From: Caryophanales bacterium UBA7642
GTDB lineage: Bacteria > Bacillota_I > Bacilli_A > RFN20 > CAG-288
Length of the DNA stretch: 26,577 bases
Assembly (NCBI GenBank): GCA_002483745.1
Contig: DLIM01000044.1
Span: 30,513-57,089 of the forward strand
Reading direction: 5' to 3'
Below are positions 18,303-26,206 of this stretch, piece by piece. Under the pieces are notes generated by a model. It was not told where the DNA came from. It searched no databases and saw only the letters and a list, made by a program, of their open reading frames with translations. Made by a program: the position numbers and the translations under genes. How positions within the stretch are numbered: position 1 is the first letter of the stretch; each line of letters starts with the position of its first letter.

Positions 18303-18323
18303 ATGAAAGCGAACGGCTTTCAT
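18303..18323. repeat. Inverted repeat ATGAAAGC-N5-GCTTTCAT
   Basis: Perfect 8-bp arms flank GAACG. It lies about 35 bp upstream of the ABC-F gene's predicted -10. It is placed like an operator or, if a longer transcript exists, a leader hairpin. Confidence 0.45.
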
Positions 18324-18354
18324 GCTTTTTACTATAGGAAAAGAAGTTAATAAC

Positions 18355-18363
18355 TGATACAAT
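18355..18363 (+). promoter_or_regulatory. Extended -10 promoter of the ABC-F gene
   Basis: TGATACAAT (TGn plus TACAAT) lies 32 bp before the ATG at 18396. GGGAAGGAG is the ribosome binding site. Confidence 0.45.
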
Positions 18364-18395
18364 TATTGGGCTATGTTTTGGGAAGGAGAAAACAA

Positions 18396-19991
18396 ATGTT
18401 AACTGTATCTAATCTCTCAATGCAATTTGGTGGGAGAGTCTTATTCAAGGATGTAAATGTTGCCTTCACTCCGGGTGAGTGTTATGGCATTATTGGCGCT
18501 AATGGAGCCGGCAAATCTACCTTACTCCGTATTATTTCTGGTGAATTAGAACCTACTTCTGGAACGGTAAGCAAAGATCCTAAAGAGAGAATGTCAATTC
18601 TTAAGCAGGATCATAACGCTTATGATGATGTTGAAGTCTTAAGAACAGTCCTTTTAGGACACAAAAGATTAGTTGAGGTCATGGACGCCAAGGATGCTTT
18701 ATATGCTAAAGCGGACTTTTCAGAAGCCGATGGCATTAAAGCGGGTAATCTTGAAAACGAATTTGCGGAGATGAATGGCTGGAATGCTGAATCTGATGCT
18801 TCTTCTTTATTGATTGATTTAGGCATTCCTGAAGAATTCCATCATAAAAAGATGGGTGAACTTGATGCTAGGCTGAAGGTTAAAGTCCTTTTGGCTCAGG
18901 CTTTATTCGGTAATCCTGATATTTTGGTTCTTGATGAACCTACTAATAACCTTGATGCTCATGCCTGTAAATGGCTAGAGGAATTTTTAATTAACTTTGA
19001 TAATACCATTTTAATTGTCTCCCATGACCGTTACTTCTTGAACAAGGTTTGTACTAGAATTCTTGATGTTGACTACAACGAGATCAATCTCTTTGTTGGC
19101 AACTATGACTTCTGGGTTGAATCCAGTCAATTGATTCAAACTCAAATGAAGGATCAGAACAAGAAGAAGGAAGAAAGAATTAAGGAACTACAGGACTTTA
19201 TTAGAAGATTCTCGGCTAATGCTAGTAAATCAAAGCAGGCAACTTCCCGAAAAAAATCACTAGAGAAGATTAACCTTGATGAAATCAAGCCATCTTCTAG
19301 AAGGTATCCCTTTATTGACTTTAGATCTCAGTACCAGTTAGGTAACGATGTCTTGATGGTAGAAGGTGTCACTAAGAAAGGCTTCTTTAACGATCTTACT
19401 TTCACTTTAAATAATACTGATAAAGTTGTTTTTATCGCCGATAATTCTTTAGCAATTACTAAATTATTTGATTGCTTAAACGGAAAAGATGAGTTTGATG
19501 CTGGTAAGTTCAAGTTTGGTATCACTATTCATCCTCAATATATTCCTTCTTCTTTCAGTGAACTTGATAACATTAAAGAATCTTTAGTCAATTACTTAAG
19601 ACCTTATGGCAAGGAAGATACTGATACCTATATTAGAGGCTATTTAGGAAGAATGCTCTTCTCTGGAGAAGAAGCTTTAAAGCCTGTCAATGTCTTATCT
19701 GGTGGCGAGAAAGTCAGATTAAGATTCTGCAAGGTTATGCTAGATCCTGGTAACCTGATTATGTTAGATGATCCTACTAACCATCTCGACTTAGAGTCTA
19801 TTGAATCTTTGAATAAAGCTATGAAGGAGACTAAGTCGGTTTTAATGTTCTCTTCTCATGATCGTCAGCTGATGAATTCTATTGCTAATAGAATCATCTA
19901 TATAAGAGCTGATGGCTCTTATATTGATAAGTATCTTACTTATGATGAGTTTGAAGACTACTTATATAATACTGAGAAGAAGACTAACTAA
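18396..19991 (+). CDS. ABC-F family ATPase (YbiT/YkpA type) with one degenerate ATP site
   Basis: The 531-residue protein has two fused ATPase domains and no membrane domain, the layout of ABC-F translation factors, which act at the ribosomal E site. The linker RRFSANASKSKQATSR and the motif SRRYPFIDF match the YbiT branch. Domain 1 has Walker A GANGAGKS at 34-41 and LDEPTNNLD with E181, but its signature is LDAR at 156-159. Domain 2 keeps LSGGE at 434-438, but its Walker A is degenerate (A348 to K356, I354 at the lysine position) and its catalytic Glu is D459. The ATG at 18396 follows GGGAAGGAG. The EamA gene begins 2 bp after the stop. Antibiotic protection is possible but not shown. Confidence 0.9.
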   Translation: MLTVSNLSMQFGGRVLFKDVNVAFTPGECYGIIGANGAGKSTLLRIISGELEPTSGTVSKDPKERMSILKQDHNAYDDVEVLRTVLLGHKRLVEVMDAKDALYAKADFSEADGIKAGNLENEFAEMNGWNAESDASSLLIDLGIPEEFHHKKMGELDARLKVKVLLAQALFGNPDILVLDEPTNNLDAHACKWLEEFLINFDNTILIVSHDRYFLNKVCTRILDVDYNEINLFVGNYDFWVESSQLIQTQMKDQNKKKEERIKELQDFIRRFSANASKSKQATSRKKSLEKINLDEIKPSSRRYPFIDFRSQYQLGNDVLMVEGVTKKGFFNDLTFTLNNTDKVVFIADNSLAITKLFDCLNGKDEFDAGKFKFGITIHPQYIPSSFSELDNIKESLVNYLRPYGKEDTDTYIRGYLGRMLFSGEEALKPVNVLSGGEKVRLRFCKVMLDPGNLIMLDDPTNHLDLESIESLNKAMKETKSVLMFSSHDRQLMNSIANRIIYIRADGSYIDKYLTYDEFEDYLYNTEKKTN

Positions 19992-19993
19992 TT

Positions 19994-20971
19994 ATGGACA
20001 AGCAGGTAGTAGAAACTGATAACAAGAGCGGAAAGAGTCATACTACTGGTATTATTTTAGGTCTTTCGGCCGCAATTATTTCCTCTACCTATTCTCCTTT
20101 TTCAGAAATTGTTACTAAAAATGGCTTATCTCACTACCTCTTTTCAGGTTTTGCTTTCTTAGGTGGTGTTCTTTTCTGTGGTATTGCTTTATTAGTTCAG
20201 CTGATCTTAACTAGAAAAGACAAAGAGAAACGTTTACTTCTTAAGACCAAGAGAGATTGGCTATTTACTCTTCTTTCTAGTGTCTTTGGTGTTTTTGCAA
20301 ACCTTTGTTTAATGACCGCTTTAAGTATTGCTCCAGCCTCTCAGGTTACTTTATATAGTAACTTTGAAATCATCTTTACTACTTTTCTAGCTTATTTTGT
20401 CTTTAAGGAAGTAGTCAGTTGGTATAGTTGGGCGGCTATCCCGTTTATTGCCTGTGGAGCTATTCTTTTATCTTTAGACTTCTCTTCAGGTAATGGTGTA
20501 GGCTTTTCCTGGGCATCAGTAATTTCTTTAGGTTCAGCCTTAGGCTGGGCTTTAGAGAACAATTGCTCTAAGCAAGTCAGCAGTAAGAACACGTTTGAAG
20601 TCGTCTTGATAAAATCTAGTGTTTCAGCCCTCGTGGAATTAGCTATCGGCTTTGGTATTGGATATAAGACAATAACTAGTTATGTTGCTCCATTAAGTTC
20701 TTTTGGTATTGGTATCCTTTGTGTTGGCTTATATTATTTCCTTTATATTCAGGCACAAAAAAGAATCGGTGCGGTAAGAACCAGCTGCATGTATAGTGTT
20801 TCACCTTTCTTAGGATCAATTATATCGATGGTAATTAATATGAAGTGGCCAGTTTGGAACTTCTATGTTGCTTTCTGCTTTATTGCTATAGGTCAATTGC
20901 TAGTTGTTATTGGTATGTTAAAGAATGATTCTAGAAACAGAAAAGATAAGGAAAGGTTAACTAAAAAATAA
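19994..20971 (+). CDS. EamA/DMT-family transporter
   Basis: The 325-residue integral membrane protein has about ten hydrophobic helices in two EamA repeats. The first repeat ends with ALSIAPASQVTLYSNFEIIFTTFLAYFVFKE (about residue 111 on), the diagnostic block of this family. The second contains the related RIGAVRTSCMYSVSPFLGSIIS. Members move small metabolites or drugs across the membrane, but substrate cannot be predicted. The start lies 2 bp after the ABC-F stop with no clear ribosome binding site, so translation is probably coupled to it. The C-terminus is basic and cytoplasmic. A small inverted repeat (TATCAAA-CTAA-TTTGATA, 20972-20989) follows the stop. Confidence 0.88.
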   Translation: MDKQVVETDNKSGKSHTTGIILGLSAAIISSTYSPFSEIVTKNGLSHYLFSGFAFLGGVLFCGIALLVQLILTRKDKEKRLLLKTKRDWLFTLLSSVFGVFANLCLMTALSIAPASQVTLYSNFEIIFTTFLAYFVFKEVVSWYSWAAIPFIACGAILLSLDFSSGNGVGFSWASVISLGSALGWALENNCSKQVSSKNTFEVVLIKSSVSALVELAIGFGIGYKTITSYVAPLSSFGIGILCVGLYYFLYIQAQKRIGAVRTSCMYSVSPFLGSIISMVINMKWPVWNFYVAFCFIAIGQLLVVIGMLKNDSRNRKDKERLTKK

Positions 20972-20989
20972 TATCAAACTAATTTGATA
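20972..20989. repeat. Inverted repeat directly after the EamA gene
   Basis: TATCAAA and TTTGATA flank CTAA. It starts at the base after the stop codon. There is no T-run, so it is at best a weak terminator or an mRNA 3'-end stabiliser. Confidence 0.4.
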
Positions 20990-21215
20990 AATAAGGTTGA
21001 GTATAGTTAAATCAATTTATTTCTATTTTGTCTAGATAAGGTATTATTGATAAAAAGCAATTTGAAGTACATGGCAAAGGAAAACCCGAAACAGGAAAAC
21101 AAGATTTCCTTTGAAATTACAATCAGCTGTTTTTGATGGATTTTAGTATTTATAGTATTTAAAAAGCTATAAGAAAAAGAACTTGAACTAATTTCATAGC
21201 AATAGCTATAAAGAA

Positions 21216-22013
21216 TTATAGAATAGCTTCCAAGAATCTTCTTGTTCGATCTTGCTTAGGAGTAGCAAATATTTCTTCTGGTGAGCCTTGTTCAACTATG
21301 TAGCCACCATCAATAAAGAAAACCTCATCAGAGACATCTTTAGCAAAATTCATTTCATGGGTGACTATTACCATTGTCATACCGGCGCTAGCTAATTCTT
21401 TTATGACTCCTAAGACACCTTTGACCATTTCCGGATCAAGAGCACTAGTAGGTTCATCAAAAAGAATTACATCGGGATTCATAGCTAACGATCTAGCAAT
21501 AGCGACTCTTTGCTTTTGACCACCTGATAATTTTATAGGGTATTCATTTGCTTTATCACTGACTCCGACTGTTTTAAGTAACTTCATTGCTTCTTTATCG
21601 GCCTCTTCTTTGGTCTCATGTTTTAAAGCAATTAGACCAGTAGTGGCATTCTCTAAAACTGTCTTGTTGCTGAAAAGATTGAAAGACTGGAAAACCATTC
21701 CAACTTTTTCTCTCATCTGATTGAGCTCATTATCTTTAAGAAGAACTTTACTTTTGGTCGTCTCTTTTTTAGTCAGAGGATTTGTCTTAGTTACAGGTCC
21801 AAAGATTTCTTTTCCTTCAAAATAGATTTCTCCGTCTGTTGGTGTCTCCATTAAGTTCATACATCTTAAGAAAGTTGATTTTCCCCCACCTGAAGGACCG
21901 ATGATGGTATAGACTTTTCCTTTTTCAACTGAAAAAGAAATATCTTTAAGAACCTCAAGATTCTTAAATGATTTTTTTAAGTGCTTAATTTCAAAGATTT
22001 TATTTGGCTGCAT
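21216..22013 (-). CDS. Amino-acid ABC importer, ATP-binding subunit (GlnQ/ArtP type)
   Basis: The 265-residue cytosolic ATPase belongs to the polar amino-acid uptake family. Walker A is GPSGGGKS at 39-46, Q-loop MVFQSFNLF, signature LSGGQKQR, Walker [15 protein letters not shown], and switch VIVTHEM. A lysine-rich insertion after GKEIFGP, about 20 residues long, makes it slightly larger than a typical GlnQ. The ATG ending at 22013 begins just before the domain. A TTG at 22037 is in frame, but AAGGA sits downstream of it and 12 bp before the ATG. It overlaps the permease gene by 14 bp and is the last gene of the T-box-controlled operon. Confidence 0.93.
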   Translation of the reverse strand: MQPNKIFEIKHLKKSFKNLEVLKDISFSVEKGKVYTIIGPSGGGKSTFLRCMNLMETPTDGEIYFEGKEIFGPVTKTNPLTKKETTKSKVLLKDNELNQMREKVGMVFQSFNLFSNKTVLENATTGLIALKHETKEEADKEAMKLLKTVGVSDKANEYPIKLSGGQKQRVAIARSLAMNPDVILFDEPTSALDPEMVKGVLGVIKELASAGMTMVIVTHEMNFAKDVSDEVFFIDGGYIVEQGSPEEIFATPKQDRTRRFLEAIL

Positions 22014-22680
22014 ATTTGTTGAGTTTCCTTTCTCCAATTCTAATCAGCTGGCTAAGAACAGTAGTAATGATGTAATAAAGTAGAGCAGCATAGATTAAAG
22101 CTTCAAAGACTTTCAAAGTATCGGCTTTAACTAAGTCAGCTACACGGGTGATATCACCAATACCGATTAAAGAAACAACTGAGGATTCCTTAACGACAGT
22201 AACTAATTCATTTCCGATGGCCGGTAAAATGTTCTTTAAGGCTTGTGGAAAGATAATATGTCTCATCGTATATTTTGAAGATAAACCAATTGATCTAGCT
22301 CCTTCAATCTGTCCTTGATCAACGGCCTGTATTCCAGAACGGAATATTTCAGCTACATAGGCAGAAGAATTAAGACTTAAAGCAATTAAGCCGCTGATAT
22401 AGATATTGATGTTGACGCTAAAAAGGATTGGAATACCATAAGCTAAGATATAAAGCTGAATGAGAAGCGGTGTTCCTCTCAGGAAAGAAATATAAAAGGA
22501 GGCTATCGCAGAGATAACCTTATTCCGCGATAGCTTTCCCATACTGACAGCAAAGCCTAAAATTGTACCAAAGATTACTGTTCCTAAAGAAAAGCCGAGA
22601 GTGACTAAAACACCCCACATGAATTCAATAGTAGCATTAAGAACAGGACCGAAGTCTAGTGTATAAGATAAGAAAAGCAT
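22000..22680 (-). CDS. Amino-acid ABC importer, permease subunit (HisM/GlnP type)
   Basis: The 226-residue membrane protein has about five helices and the permease coupling motif region [24 protein letters not shown] (EAA loop), followed by [28 protein letters not shown] is the usual early signature. It forms the membrane channel, probably as a homodimer, with the adjacent binding protein and ATPase. It starts 8 bp after the binding-protein stop with a poor ribosome binding site (translational coupling). Confidence 0.93.
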   Translation of the reverse strand: MLFLSYTLDFGPVLNATIEFMWGVLVTLGFSLGTVIFGTILGFAVSMGKLSRNKVISAIASFYISFLRGTPLLIQLYILAYGIPILFSVNINIYISGLIALSLNSSAYVAEIFRSGIQAVDQGQIEGARSIGLSSKYTMRHIIFPQALKNILPAIGNELVTVVKESSVVSLIGIGDITRVADLVKADTLKVFEALIYAALLYYIITTVLSQLIRIGERKLNKYAAK

Positions 22681-22688
22681 TTAACTGA

Positions 22689-23498
22689 CTAGTTCCCACT
22701 AGCTTCGTTAGCGGCATCGATGTAAAGCTGATCAAGAACTCCGTTATCAGTGTTAGTCTTGATGACTTCATTGATAGCAGCAATTAGGTCAGTGCCAGTA
22801 TCTTTATTTGAAGCAATTCCATATCCGCCATCATCATCAAACTTAATGGTATCAATCATCTTTAAGCCGGTCTGCTTAGCAATAATAGATTCAGCTACTG
22901 GCTTTTCGACGACTAAGGCATCAAGAGTGTTTGACTGGATAGCTAAAATTAAATCAGAAATGCTAGCTAAAGCTTTGTTCTTAGTATTCCAGCCATCGGC
23001 TTGGATGTAACCCGCCTGGACTGTTCCTAACTGAGCACCGCAATTTGAAGTTTTTAAGGAATCCATATCAGTGATAGTGGTATTAGTTGAGGAAGTAACA
23101 ACCACTGTAGAAGCGCTGAAATAAGAATCGGAGAAGAGAACTGATTTAGCTCTTTCATCAGTGATAGAGAAAGCAGCTGCAATACAATCAATCTGATTGC
23201 CTTGGAGTGATCCAATAAGTCCATCAAAGTTCATATTCTTCCAAGTAATAGAGATAGTGGTGTTGTATTTAGTTCCTAAAGACTTTGCGACTAAATCCAT
23301 AAAATCAACATCGAATCCCATAATTTTTCCAGCAGAATTAGTGTACTCAAAAGGAGAATACTCAGCATTAGTTCCGACGACTAATGTTTTAGTGGAGACA
23401 ATAGTTGATAAATCTCCTTTGTAGGAAGTGCAGGATGAGAGAGATAAAGCCATAACGACTCCTAAACAGATACCGGCTAGCGCATTACTGTGTTTCAT
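22689..23498 (-). CDS. Amino-acid ABC importer, substrate-binding lipoprotein
   Basis: The 269-residue type-II periplasmic-binding-protein homologue is anchored as a lipoprotein. The signal peptide ends in the lipobox LSSC with C23 as the modified cysteine. The mature domain starts TLVVGTNAEYSPFEY, with GFDVDFMDLVAKSLG and NFDGLIGSLQGNQIDCIAAAFSITDERAKSVLFSDSYF, typical of SBP family 3 (polar and basic amino acids). The ATG ending at 23498 is preceded by AAAGGAGG. The T-box upstream has an arginine specifier, so arginine or a precursor is the likely substrate. This assignment rests on the leader, not on pocket residues. Confidence 0.92.
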   Translation of the reverse strand: MKHSNALAGICLGVVMALSLSSCTSYKGDLSTIVSTKTLVVGTNAEYSPFEYTNSAGKIMGFDVDFMDLVAKSLGTKYNTTISITWKNMNFDGLIGSLQGNQIDCIAAAFSITDERAKSVLFSDSYFSASTVVVTSSTNTTITDMDSLKTSNCGAQLGTVQAGYIQADGWNTKNKALASISDLILAIQSNTLDALVVEKPVAESIIAKQTGLKMIDTIKFDDDGGYGIASNKDTGTDLIAAINEVIKTNTDNGVLDQLYIDAANEASGN

Positions 23499-23550
23499 AA
23501 TTGGTCCTCCTTTCAATGGGACTTTTGAAACTTTCTTGCGCCCAAGAACG

Positions 23551-23585
23551 AAAAAACGTCCTTAGGCTAAGAAGCCTAAGGACGT
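23551..23585 (-). terminator. Intrinsic terminator of the T-box leader
   Basis: The leftward 13-bp perfect stem ACGTCCTTAGGCT/AGCCTAAGGACGT has a TCTT loop and is followed by TTTTTT. It is the off-state hairpin of the T-box, 53 bp before the binding-protein start codon. Confidence 0.93.
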
Positions 23586-23810
23586 AGTTATATACGTGGT
23601 ACCACCTTAGTTTACTATCAACTCACATTGATAGCCTTATAAGTGCTAATTAACACTTATGTTTGCTATAACGGGCAACCCGTCAGTCCTTAATGAATTC
23701 TGGACTGCAGCTCTGAGGTACGTTCATCCTGTCTATACTGCTACCCTTCCATCAACGGTAGCTCGCTACTAGTTAGATATAGGATTACTACTCCTCTTCG
23801 ATGCTTTATG
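23551..23810 (-). ncRNA. T-box leader (predicted Arg specifier CGU) of the amino-acid ABC operon
   Basis: The leader reads leftward. The T-box sequence AAGGTGGTACCACG is at 23595-23608. In stem I, GAGG...AATCCT and AGGAT...CCTC (GAGG with CCTC, ATCCT with AGGAT) enclose a symmetric internal loop. Its 3' strand reads GAA-CGU-A, which puts the specifier CGU (Arg) at 23720-23722. The distal hairpin GCTACC/GGGTAGC and further stems follow. CUAAGG of the antiterminator can pair with CCUUAG of the terminator, giving the usual alternatives. Uncharged tRNA-Arg (anticodon ACG) should promote read-through into the transporter genes. UGGU in the bulge is consistent with discriminator A. Confidence 0.88.
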
Positions 23811-23816
23811 AGTAAA

Positions 23817-23844
23817 AGCATAGACCTTTCCTGTTAAAAGTCAA
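23817..23844 (-). promoter_or_regulatory. Promoter of the T-box operon
   Basis: On the minus strand, TTGACT (23844-23839) and TATGCT (23822-23817) are 16 bp apart. The predicted start near 23810 falls just before the first base of stem I (AAAGCATC), which fits the leader model. Confidence 0.6.
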
Positions 23845-24411
23845 TTTTATTTTTGAGCAATCTAAAGAAATGAAAAGCTTTTCTTTTTTACAAAGAAGTC
23901 CAATATCTTAGCAATATTAATTATTATTAAAAGCAAGGAAAGATATTTTGAAATGGACTATTATAAGCATAAATAATTAAAGAAAGCGTTTGCATGAAAA
24001 AATTGACTATTGGTTGGTTCACCACACGAACAAAGAAATAATGAGACTAATAAAGTCTATGATTTCTTCATATCTTTCAATTCTTTTTTTAATGAAACAA
24101 TAATAAAACTAAATTAAGAGCCTAGATAAAAATTGATATTAAAAAATGGCTTTCTATTTTTTCTAAAAATTAAAAAGCGAAAAAAAGAACAATAAAATAT
24201 AAATTAATATTGAACACAAGTATAAGGGGAAATATCTGACAGCGGTTCTCTTGCCGCTTGGTTAAAGAAAAGCATCATAAAAATAAAGGAAAATTTAGCC
24301 ACACAATTTTTATGATTCTTTGCTTAATTAGTTGAACAATAATGTCATCCTTCAGCATTATTATTAGCTTAATAGTCACATCATCATAGGTGGGTCTTGT
24401 GGTTTCTATGC
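23845..24411. other. Long A+T-rich intergenic region without a recognised gene
   Basis: About 570 bp with no convincing gene on either strand. It contains a 15-codon frame at 23994 (MKKLTIGWFTTRTKK) without a ribosome binding site, and a more structured, less A+T-rich segment at 24241-24325 described separately. No repeat copy, riboswitch core or transposase remnant was recognised. Confidence 0.6.
24242..24325. repeat. Tandem hairpins, including an imperfect 20-bp inverted repeat
   Basis: AGCGGT and GCCGCT form a short GC-rich stem near 24241-24258. Directly after it, 24265-24284 and 24306-24325 form arms of 20 bp with two mismatches around a 21-nt loop; the inner 11 bp (ATCATAAAAAT/ATTTTTATGAT) are perfect. 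It could be a small RNA, a folded 5' region or an element remnant. Confidence 0.5.
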
Positions 24412-24417
24412 TATAAT
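24409..24417 (+). promoter_or_regulatory. Extended -10 promoter of the guanine-deaminase-like gene
   Basis: TGCTATAAT (TGn plus a perfect TATAAT) lies 20 bp before the ATG at 24438, with AGGTGG between. No good -35 is seen. Confidence 0.65.
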
Positions 24418-24437
24418 AGGCTAATTAGGTGGATAGC

Positions 24438-24896
24438 ATGGATAAATTTATGAAGCTAGCCATTGAGGAAGCCAAAAGAGGCATCCAAAATGGGGATGGT
24501 GGTCCTTTTGGGGCTGTAATCGTTAAAGATGGAAAAGTCGTTGGAAAGGGTCATAACTGTGTTGTTAAAGAACATGATCCAACCTGTCATGGAGAAATGC
24601 AGGCCATTAGGCAAGCGAGTAAAAACCTTGATACTTTTGATTTAAAAGGCTGCGTTATCTATACCACCGGTGAACCTTGTCCTATGTGTTTAGGAGCAAT
24701 TATCTGGGCTCATATCGATATGATTTATTATGGTTGCAATGTCATGGATACTGCTACCATTGGTTTTGCTGATGAAGAGTACTATAAGCAGCTCTATAAG
24801 AAAGATAAAAGTGAATATATGAAAGAACTTGATCGGGATGAATGCTTAAAACTCTATAACGATTATAAGGAAATAAAGAAGAAGACTCATTATTAG
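24438..24896 (+). CDS. Nucleoside/guanine deaminase-like zinc hydrolase
   Basis: The 152-residue cytidine-deaminase-fold enzyme has zinc ligands H51, C81 and C84 and proton-shuttle E53 in the motifs CHGEMQAI and GEPCPMCLGAIIWA. The domain start GGPFGAVIVKDGKVV and the later YYGCNVMDTATIGFADEEYYKQL region resemble B. subtilis guanine deaminase (GuaD) more than tRNA adenosine deaminase TadA. Deamination of guanine to xanthine is therefore the best guess. The usual HAE is HGE here. The ATG at 24438 is chosen because AGGTGG lies 5-6 bp before it; a GTG at 24429 is in frame but sits on that ribosome binding site. No purine riboswitch is visible upstream. Confidence 0.82.
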   Translation: MDKFMKLAIEEAKRGIQNGDGGPFGAVIVKDGKVVGKGHNCVVKEHDPTCHGEMQAIRQASKNLDTFDLKGCVIYTTGEPCPMCLGAIIWAHIDMIYYGCNVMDTATIGFADEEYYKQLYKKDKSEYMKELDRDECLKLYNDYKEIKKKTHY

Positions 24897-24943
24897 ACCT
24901 ATATTAATTTTTAATGCACTTCTCACCCTTTTGGCTTTTTCTA

Positions 24944-24952
24944 TGGTATAGT
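24944..24952 (+). promoter_or_regulatory. Extended -10 promoter of the second flavodoxin gene
   Basis: TGGTATAGT (TGn plus TATAGT) lies 31 bp before the ATG at 24984. Confidence 0.5.
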
Positions 24953-24983
24953 TTTTGTGTATTCAAAAAGAGGGAAAGGTATT

Positions 24984-25460
24984 ATGAAAGCATTAGTACT
25001 TTATTATTCGAATAGTTCTCATACGGCTTATGTTGGAAGTGTTATTGCTAAGACTTTAGGTATTGAATTTGAAGCTATTAGGGTACAGGAACCATATGGC
25101 GATACCATTATGGATCGCTCTAAAGTCGAATTAGAAAAGAAGAATTATCCGGCTTTAATTCCTCTTACTCATCATCTTGAGGACTATGATGTCATTATTT
25201 TAGGAACTCCAACCTGGTGGGTGGCTCCTTCTAGTCCTATTTATTCTTTTATTGAATCAAAAGCATTAGCAAACAAGACTGTCTACCCTTTCATTACTAC
25301 TGGTTTTGATGTCACTGGTGTTGAAGATAAACTAAAAGAGTTATTAGAAAAGAATGGCTCTAAAGTGAAACCTGCTTTGATTATTTCATTCACTAATGCC
25401 TTTATGGATAATTCTGAAAGCGACATTGTCGACTTCGCTAAAAAGATAACTAACAAGTAA
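24984..25460 (+). CDS. Flavodoxin-family protein
   Basis: The 158-residue flavodoxin fold begins with the FMN phosphate loop LVLYYSNSSHT. DVIILGTPTWWVAPSSPIYSF near residue 70 is the aromatic FMN-stacking loop, and PFITTGFDVTG near residue 104 is the third binding loop. It is likely an FMN-dependent electron carrier or reductase; its partner is unknown. The ATG at 24984 is used because AGGGAAAGG precedes it. An upstream GTG at 24957 would add nine residues, with no ribosome binding site. It differs clearly from the flavodoxin at 6600. It converges on the DUF5662 gene with a 3-bp gap. Confidence 0.87.
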   Translation: MKALVLYYSNSSHTAYVGSVIAKTLGIEFEAIRVQEPYGDTIMDRSKVELEKKNYPALIPLTHHLEDYDVIILGTPTWWVAPSSPIYSFIESKALANKTVYPFITTGFDVTGVEDKLKELLEKNGSKVKPALIISFTNAFMDNSESDIVDFAKKITNK

Positions 25461-25463
25461 CTT

Positions 25464-26090
25464 TTATTTAACGTTATATTTTTTTCTTAATTCATTAATA
25501 TCCGGCAACGGGCAATCGATGAGAGTATTCTCATAGATTTCAACAGCCGGATATTTTTTAGTTATCTCGTCATACTTAGCTTTAGTTATTTTCTTCTTTA
25601 AACCTTTAAAGCCAACTTTACTGTATACTTCAAAACACCAAGTAATATATTCAATGGTTGCTTTTGTCATATAGTAATGACCGACTTTACCGTTGAAGTA
25701 GTTTAAAGCCGAGTCCGGTTTAAAGCCCTTTGGGTTATAAACATAGGCTGCTGATAAGACATCGCAGACGTATTCGGTCGCATACTTATACGGCATATTC
25801 TTTGTAATGATTCTTCCCATGAAGAAATCAGTCCAGTATTCCCAGTGATGGGGATTCCTTTTAGTATGATGCTGACAGACTATGGAATAATAATTATGCT
25901 TTAAACGATCTAAGAAGACAGGTGAGCAGGTTCCAGTATAGTTAATAGAAGAATTATGAAATTCTGTATAGCCGTACTTTGATAAGTCATGTCCTAGAGC
26001 ATGAAATCCAATGCCCATATGAAATGCATTGTAGATAACGCGATTACGATGTTTTGTTATTGTCCTAAAATGTTTAAAAGGATGCCCCAT
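25464..26090 (-). CDS. DUF5662 family protein
   Basis: The 208-residue protein matches the DUF5662 pattern. FKHFRTITKHRNRV is at the N-terminus, followed by GFHALGHDLSKYGYTEF (H34, D35), CQHHTKRNPHHWEYW (H74, H75, H81, H82) and a helical C-terminal half. The conserved HD and HH...HH residues suggest a metal site like that of HD-domain hydrolases, but activity and substrate are not established to my knowledge. Related genes occur in both chromosomes and phages. GGAGGG precedes the ATG by 9 bp. No partner gene is adjacent, and no phage genes are nearby. Confidence 0.75.
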   Translation of the reverse strand: MGHPFKHFRTITKHRNRVIYNAFHMGIGFHALGHDLSKYGYTEFHNSSINYTGTCSPVFLDRLKHNYYSIVCQHHTKRNPHHWEYWTDFFMGRIITKNMPYKYATEYVCDVLSAAYVYNPKGFKPDSALNYFNGKVGHYYMTKATIEYITWCFEVYSKVGFKGLKKKITKAKYDEITKKYPAVEIYENTLIDCPLPDINELRKKYNVK

Positions 26091-26206
26091 AAGAGATAGC
26101 CCTCCAACTATATTATTAATTATAACTATATCTATCGACAGAATGTTTTAAAAAATAAAATACTTCCAAAAGGCATAGAACTGTATCAATAATAATTTGC
26201 TTCAAA

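Noticed and set aside
21071..21136. 21-codon frame starting MAKENPKQ in the gap after the EamA gene
   Set aside because: It has no ribosome binding site and no similarity I recognise. A 9-bp inverted repeat (CAAAGGAAA/TTTCCTTTG) lies within it, but nothing else supports a gene.
23801..23822. Hairpin ATGCTTT/AAAGCAT as part of the T-box RNA
   Set aside because: One arm overlaps the predicted -10 box, so it would not be transcribed. The other arm is better used as the base of stem I.
23994..24041. 15-codon frame MKKLTIGWFTTRTKK
   Set aside because: It resembles an N-terminus, but there is no ribosome binding site and no continuation in any frame, so it cannot be called a gene or a remnant with confidence.
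24301..24437. Purine riboswitch upstream of the guanine-deaminase-like gene
   Set aside because: The predicted start site leaves a leader of only about 14 nt, and the conserved purine-aptamer core is not visible.
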